Assembly (NCBI GenBank): GCA_022606425.2
Contig: JAHDVF020001563.1
Span: 248,001-312,000, forward strand
Reading direction: 5' to 3'
Length of the DNA stretch: 64,000 nt
Source: Lepidostoma basale
Taxonomy: Eukaryota > Arthropoda > Insecta > Trichoptera > Lepidostomatidae
Of this stretch, positions 58,380-64,000 are shown one piece after another. Positions within the stretch are counted from its first letter, which is position 1. Every line of letters starts with the position of its first letter. A model generated the notes under the pieces. It was not told where the DNA came from. It did no database searches and worked only from the letters and a program-made list of their open reading frames with translations. A program made the translations under genes and the position numbers.

Positions 58380-59790
58380 TGAATCTCTGTTAAATAAATA
58401 CTAACTTTGGTTATTTTCCAAAACAATCTCAAATAGAAGTATTTTTTAATTTATATTTTCAATTTGAAAGCACTTGTACCGTAATTTGTAAACAATATCC
58501 TTAATCTAAACATTCAAAAAAACACATGGGCCAATATGTGTTCTTGTATTTACCAAATCTGCCATCTTTTTATTCAATTTTTCCACCAGATGCAATTTTA
58601 TTGTTTCAGACATGACTCGTACATTCGAAAAAAAGGTCCCAAATCGATTTCGTGTGTATCTTAAAGTGATCAATAAATTTTATATTGTATTGCTGTCCAT
58701 TTTTTTATACGAATTCCATGTGCTTCCTTCCAAAAGGGTTCTACATGGGTACAACTTAATTTAAAAACATTGCCGTCGAATAACCCCCTTGTCTCATTAT
58801 AATGTAAGACATCTTTTTTGTTTTATTTCACTTTCGACGCCATTTTTATTTATTACTTTCAATTGTGTGTTCGTGGCTTATATTCAGTTATTGAATTTAA
58901 AAATATTTAGCAATCAAAAAGATCTCAAATGTAGAAGGCAGTACGAAATGTTATAAATAATTTGTTAAGGTTCTCAATTGTTTTGAATATCTCTTTATTA
59001 TATAGGTATATTGGTTCAGAAGCCGGGTCATTCATGTTTTGATTCATTCAAGTTTTGAATATCGACTATTTCAGTTGCCAAATTAATATGCATGCATGAC
59101 ACTACGAATATTTACGAGCATGCGGAAACGAATACATAGTATGACGAATACATATAAAAAGATATGACGATAACACTGTGGAGTTCTACATAAACGGTTT
59201 TTGATTTATTATAAACAATGTTTTTTTTTTTCATTTTTTTTATATTTTCTCAACATACATATTTTTAATATCGCAAAAAAACTCAAGAAAATAGTGCTTT
59301 ATTGATTATTTTCTTATAAATGTATTGTATTACTTAAATAATAATTTATTAACATATTTTTAATGTTCCTGTAATATCTATAATTGATAAAAATTACAAT
59401 AAATAATCATTAATACATTATATTATTAAATATTTAGGTAAAAATATTTTTAAAGCGTAAATTGTTGTTATATATGGTAAAATAATTCAAATCCAAATTA
59501 TTAAGCTTTAGAGCAAAATTGAAAAAATCGTCCTACTTTAATTAAGAATCTCATTTTCTCACTCTTGTTTATTAGATTAATAAAACAAAAATATGCCTTC
59601 TTTTTTTTTAACGAAAAAAAAAGTTGCGTCTCTTTTAATTCACTAAATTGTTTTCTTAATATTGAAAGCACGAGTTTAAGATGGGTGATATTGTTAAAAT
59701 ATATTATCATGTTAGAAAGAATAACGTAGGACGTACCGGTATCAAAGTGTGTTATATTAAAATGTTAGGCAAAATCTGGAAAGCAGCAGC
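58380..59790. other. AT-rich DNA, nothing supported
   Basis: Long AT-rich stretch without repeat families or meaningful frames. Confidence 0.5.
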
Positions 59791-59866
59791 GTAAAGGCTT
59801 CGTGAGTTATGACCTTTTCAGAGCTTTCGAGGGGAAGGGGGCAATAGTAGTATAAGGGGGTGCGGC

Positions 59867-59885
59867 GGGTCGGGGGAGGGTTGGG
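59867..59885 (+). other. G-quadruplex motif
   Basis: Four G runs GGG-TC-GGGGG-A-GGG-TT-GGG in 19 bases, within a wider G-rich strand (59831-59905), fit the canonical G-quadruplex pattern. Standing in AT-rich DNA. Confidence 0.5.
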
Positions 59886-59905
59886 CGAGAGGAAGAGGAA
59901 GACAG

Positions 59906-60568
59906 CTTCCTACTGACCCGAATATCACCGTAAAGTCAGAAGAACAAAGCTCTTACTCATGTTTCATACAATACCGTGTCGGGTACTAGGCGACAAATTT
60001 CTCTACAAACATTATTATCTACGTGTTCGTTTCGCAGTACATATTTAGGTTTCTGGTTTTGCTTCGTCGGTTCGGTGCATGAATACAAATTTGAAAACAT
60101 ATCGAATCGATTAAAATAAGTACTATATTCTTTATTCCCAGAATATTTTATATATTAATATAAGATAGTTACAATTTTTAAAAATATAAAGACAGATGCA
60201 GACGAGAAGAACACATCGATTGAGTCTACGCAATGCAAAAAAACATTATGATATACATGAAATATGCAAAATCATTATCATAATAATTTGTTAATAATTG
60301 TTAAACAATGTTTTTCTCAGAAACATTTTATTTTGGACCTTTCTGATTGACATTATATGATTTATTTAGTTTTTTTACGTATGTAAACATTTTATTCATG
60401 AATAAACTGTAATTTCACTATTCCAGGTAATATTTTCCAATATTCTGGGGTTTATACCTTCATTATTTTTAACAATGTATTAAGTCACGTCAGCTCCTTA
60501 ATTGCCATATATTGCTCCTTAACTCGTAAATAAAAACAGTAACGCGTTTTATTTTTGTTACATTTGAA
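59906..60568. other. Mixed to AT-rich DNA, nothing supported
   Basis: No supported feature. Confidence 0.45.
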
Positions 60569-60569
60569 A

Positions 60570-60665
60570 ATGTCTTAGACAGGCGAAACATGTTATTCAC
60601 ATAAATTATAATAAATCTTATATAGAAAAGTCGTTTTCATTCGTATTAAGTTAAATATAGATTAT
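60570..60665 (+). repeat. H1 right half
   Basis: GTCTTAGACAGGCGAAACAT, ATTATAATAAATCTTATATA, GTCGTTTTCATTCGTATTAA. GAAAC is present but the triplet is GUU; box 1 is absent. Confidence 0.7.
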
Positions 60666-60669
60666 CAAT

Positions 60670-61680
60670 ATAAATAAAAGACAATGTTCGTTGTTATGAA
60701 ACTGATGGACTTGACAAATACTGAACTGATTGCAATGAAATTTTACTTTAAAATCCATATAAATGAATTCTTAGTGTGGCAGATCTTTTAACGCCAGGAC
60801 GTTATGGTCTATATTGGGTTAAACTAATTTTGTTTGATGTCATTATTTAATTGTGTGTGAGTTGATATCGAACTTCAATTGTATTTAATTCATAAATTGC
60901 ATATACTCGAATAAAGCAAAAGCGAACCGTTATCGGGTTCACTTGTATTTAATTATATTTTTTTAAATCATATATTGTAACACCATACAAAGTGCAAATA
61001 GTGTAAAAAGCTTCAGAATGAACTCTTGCTAAGCGAATAAAGATCGTATATCTACAAAATTAAATGATAGATGCCGAAGCGAGATAGATTGCCGAGATCC
61101 TCCAAGCTCCGCACTGCTGTTTTTATAGAAAGACGTCACAGTAATGCTCCTGCTATTTTCTCTCTTGCCTAAAAACGATTTTCCAATTTTATTACCCCAT
61201 AAAATTGACAACCCGGGACCCGTGTTCCTATATTCTTTTTGAAGGCAGTGACACCGCAAGTTTTCGAAGCAAAACACCGTTTTGCGAAAAACTGATTAAA
61301 AAATTAAAACCGCGTCATCGTTTAATTACTTAGCCATATTGTCATTCGAAATTGCGCGCTTTCAAATATACACACAACAGATTTAAGTCACAATGTGTTT
61401 TGAAGAAGGATTCGCGGAAAGTTCTATAATAATGCTTTAATTACGTCTTTTGAATAAACAACAATACGTAATAATACATATACGTTTATTTTACTTAAAT
61501 TAGTATTTTGTAGGATTGAACAAAGGTTTTTTGATCTGTTTTTTTTTTATATGAGAACAATAGTATTAGAGCTACCCATTTGTTTTTAGACTAATTCAAT
61601 TTCAGTTACCAAATATATTAAATATAATTTATAAAAAATTTAAGTATAATTTGTATATAAAACAATAAATTATTAACAAC
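60670..61680. other. AT-rich DNA with an islet at 61020-61290
   Basis: Islet: ATAGATGCCGAAGCGAGATA; TCCTCCAAGCTCCGCACTGC; CAACCCGGGACCCGTG. The 82-codon minus frame lacks known relatives. Candidate conserved non-coding DNA. Confidence 0.4.
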
Positions 61681-61683
61681 ATT

Positions 61684-61929
61684 GAGGACCTTCGTAGCCG
61701 ATTGGTAAGTGCATTGACGGCCACCCCGAAGGTTCCGGGTTCAATTTCCGGCGAGGGCAGTGTGATTGTCACACTGTCTTCGGTCTGGTGTAGAATTCAC
61801 CTGACAACAAAATTGCGATAGATTAGCTACCTATCACATGTCACAAGAAATACTACGACAGCTATTACTTCGATTTGGCTAATGCTGTCATGATGTAAAG
61901 ATCGATTCAACAAAATAATAATAATAATA
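61684..61929 (+). mobile_element. tRNA-derived SINE, near full length
   Basis: GGACCTTCGTAGCCGATTGG head, B box GGTTCAATTTCC, GTGTGATTGTCACACTGTC linker, GATAGATTAGCTACCTATCA hairpin, TGTCATGATGTAAAGA and (AAT)n tail. Compared with the 49408 copy, diverged in the A box. Confidence 0.85.
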
Positions 61930-62175
61930 CTTTATTTAAAAATAATAAATTAATTAACACAAATATGTCTCGGAAACAGAAGCCCTTTATCATTTTATTG
62001 TATTATACATACAAAATAAATATTTAAACTAATGTTTCATGAATGTTTTCAGATTTGACAGATGTTAATTTTTCATATTATATTTTATTTTAAATAACGT
62101 GATGTTTTGCAAAGAAATAAATATTGTTCAATATGAATCCGCAACACAAAGTGATGATGAATATAATTTATCGTA
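61930..62175 (-). repeat. H10 repeat, copy c
   Basis: Minus-strand arm at 61940-62000 (TTAACACAAATATGTCTCGG; AGAAGCCCTTTATCATTTTA): box 1 AUGAUAA, extra A, stem II remnant, GAGAC, AU. The body and the tail TCCGCAACACAAAGTGATGA follow. Inactive. Confidence 0.7.
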
Positions 62176-62512
62176 ATTAAATTTATCTAGTTCTATAAGT
62201 AATATAATTTATCTAGTTCTAAAAGAAGCTATTGCAATAGTTAGGAATGTTGCATGTTCAATGGAAAACCTATGACGGCCTAATCTAGGGGCGTGTATTT
62301 GATTCTGTCTATTGCCGTGAATTATCTAAAAAATTATCAATCTCTCAACTTTTAAGCATATTCTATTTTATTTTTATATAATATGTAGTATCTTTACAAC
62401 AGTATTAGTTTTTTTTTTTTTCTAGGGTCAGTAGATTAAATATGGCATGTGGTCACATTGAAAGCGATATTCAAATGATTAACAAATTATATTTATGTTA
62501 ATCAATGGTATA
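62176..62512. other. Unannotated DNA
   Basis: ATAATTTATCTAGTTCTA occurs twice in tandem near 62176-62225 (short duplication). Otherwise nothing supported. Confidence 0.4.
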
Positions 62513-62514
62513 TA

Positions 62515-62737
62515 AAAACGGTTAATACGAATGAAAACGTAAGTTTTCTAGAATTTTTCTTATATTGTATGTGAATGCCATCTTTCGCCCTACTAAGGCA
62601 TTGCTGAATGTCATTCATCATGTCATTCTTATACAATACTCGTGTAATAAAACTTCTAGAAAATTGACGTTTTCATACGTATTAATTATTTAATTTGGAG
62701 TTTTACATCATTGTTATTGAAACAATAAAAATTAAAA
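62515..62737. repeat. H1 palindrome, degenerate copy
   Basis: Arms GGTTAATACGAATGAAAACG and GACGTTTTCATACGTATTAA with complete tail (GGAGTTTTACATCATTG; AAACAATAAAAAT). The centre has lost box 1; only GCCATCTTTCGCCC is visible. Confidence 0.8.
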
Positions 62738-62739
62738 CA

Positions 62740-63370
62740 GCTTATTATATTTTGATATTAGTGGGGTTGGGAATTGATATTCAAGGAAAATGGAGTAAAT
62801 GAGAGAATCCGATTATTTATTGAAAAAATGTCATCCAAAATAAGACACCAGGAGATTTGGACGTAAATCTATCTGTAATATTAGAGTGCGACGTGTATAT
62901 ACTATCATACTCATCATGGGACTGATATATATATTTTAAAAATCAAAAGTATCATAATATAAATAGACAAAAACCGGATGTCATCATGAAAGAGTACGAG
63001 AATATTTTGAATACAAGAGAACGAGAGAGGAATATTTCGATTCTCTCCAAAAGTAATTCGAAATGCACACGATGCGTATGCCCTTTGAAAGTTTCTGAAT
63101 TATATTAATTCTGATTATTGTTGTATGACAGTAGTGTGGAAAACAAAAGTATTTACATTAACATATATTAACATTAAAAGTTTAAACTTATTACTAATTA
63201 CAATTGTACAGTGAACCAAGTTTATAATGAGTTAAAAAATACATTAAATATATTACTTCCGTGAATATTTCACGAGTTGCACCTAGTTAAGAATAATTTC
63301 GAATGTCCCCGCCCTGGTGATGTTGTGAAGTAAGTATTATTTATGGATAAAATATTCTATGCTAATGTTC
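62740..63370. other. AT-rich DNA, nothing supported
   Basis: No supported feature. Confidence 0.5.
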
Positions 63371-63374
63371 ACTT

Positions 63375-63565
63375 TGATTCGAATACCTCGAGAAGTTTGC
63401 AAGTGTATACACGGCGAAGTACATATTTGTTTTCGAGCCACTCTGGTATCGGATAGCACGCGATCCTCCGCACAGCAGTATCTATGTCTGGAGTCCTTTC
63501 TCCGGAACTTCGTTCGGTTTGCATACCGCTGTCGGGGAATACTTTACCAGAATATCAACCCAATA
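63375..63565. other. Unique GC-richer islet
   Basis: Non-repeated (GTATACACGGCGAAGTAC; ATCCTCCGCACAGCAGTATC). An 81-codon frame without recognisable domain crosses it. Confidence 0.35.
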
Positions 63566-63914
63566 CTTGCTCGCGGGTTTCTAACTTTTTTTACATTTTC
63601 ATAGTGTCATTTAGTTGTCACATTACTTTAAAGTAAGTTGTGTATTACTATCTCAAGTTTATTCACTTAGCAAAGTGCTTGGAATGTTTATTTTAGAAGT
63701 ACTTTATGAATGATAATTAAATTTATGATAATGCCTGTGTCTTCTTGGCAAACTTTTAATATAACTTAATGCTTAAATGTTTTAATATAATGTGTTTGCA
63801 TAATTCTTCATAAACATTCATTCTAAAAGTAAGATGATACTTCATTAGTACATATACTGTTTCTTTAAAAAAATACTAGTATATTGATGTAAAACTTCTT
63901 ATTAAATAATTTAA

Positions 63915-64000
63915 ATAATGAAAACGAATGAAGACGTCTGTTCCTATAAGTTTTATTATAGATATTTCGTGTAAATGATATATTTCGCAATGCTAAGGCA
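63915..64000 (+). repeat. H1 left arm, cut by the window end
   Basis: AAACGAATGAAGACGTCTGT, AAGTTTTATTATAGATATTT, then ATATTTCGCAATGCTAAGGC, the start of a left arm whose mirror would lie beyond position 64000. Confidence 0.7.

Overview
The window is intergenic or intronic DNA from a large, AT-rich, repeat-dense animal genome, most likely an insect. The grounds are the jockey-type and other non-LTR retrotransposon remnants, hAT, piggyBac and Tc1/mariner relics, tRNA-derived SINEs and the base composition; the species cannot be told from the sequence. I found no host protein-coding gene. Every open frame with a recognisable relative is a transposable-element remnant, and the rest look like chance frames in AT-rich or GC-rich non-coding DNA.

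The striking content is a set of about ten unrelated palindromic repeat families (called H1-H10 here) spread along the whole window. In most of them an arm carries the three-part core of a type I hammerhead self-cleaving ribozyme (HHR): CUGANGA or a variant, stem II, GAAA, a tiny self-complementary stem III, the cleavage triplet GUC or GUU, then stem I. Typically two HHRs lie head to head in inverted orientation (minus-strand motif on the left, plus-strand motif on the right), with a one-sided extra tail marking element polarity. This recalls Penelope-like elements and the small non-autonomous retrozymes, but here many families share one region and all have one extra A/U between box 1 and stem II.

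Layout. 1-5.7 kb: AT-rich DNA, LINE fragments, then a cluster of H2, H3, H1 and H2 palindromes. 5.7-12.9 kb: a TIR MITE, a long H1 palindrome, H2, H4, H5, LINE pieces and unique GC-rich islets. 12.9-14.7 kb: a nest (LINE, H1, MITE) followed by LINE and SINE pieces. 15-25 kb: H5, H3, LINE fragments, a tRNA-like sequence and broken mariner copies. 26-34 kb: a hAT MITE with 8-bp target duplication, SINEs, LINEs inside H3 and H5 palindromes, and a tail-sharing SINE-like element nested in one of those LINEs. 34-47 kb: H9, H2, H1, H6, H4, H8 and H7 with LINE remnants. 47.6-49 kb: the most GC/CpG-rich unique stretch. 49-64 kb: a piggyBac-type MITE inside H1, H4, H2, H10, several LINE A copies, SINEs and a long AT-rich tail.

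The commonest LINE (LINE A) ends in an ORF whose last codons form a UUCG-tetraloop hairpin immediately before a (TTAG)n tail; two SINE-like copies share that terminus, suggesting it is the reverse-transcriptase recognition site. Unique GC-richer islets between repeats are candidate conserved non-coding (regulatory) elements, which would fit a gene desert or long intron, but this is inference only.
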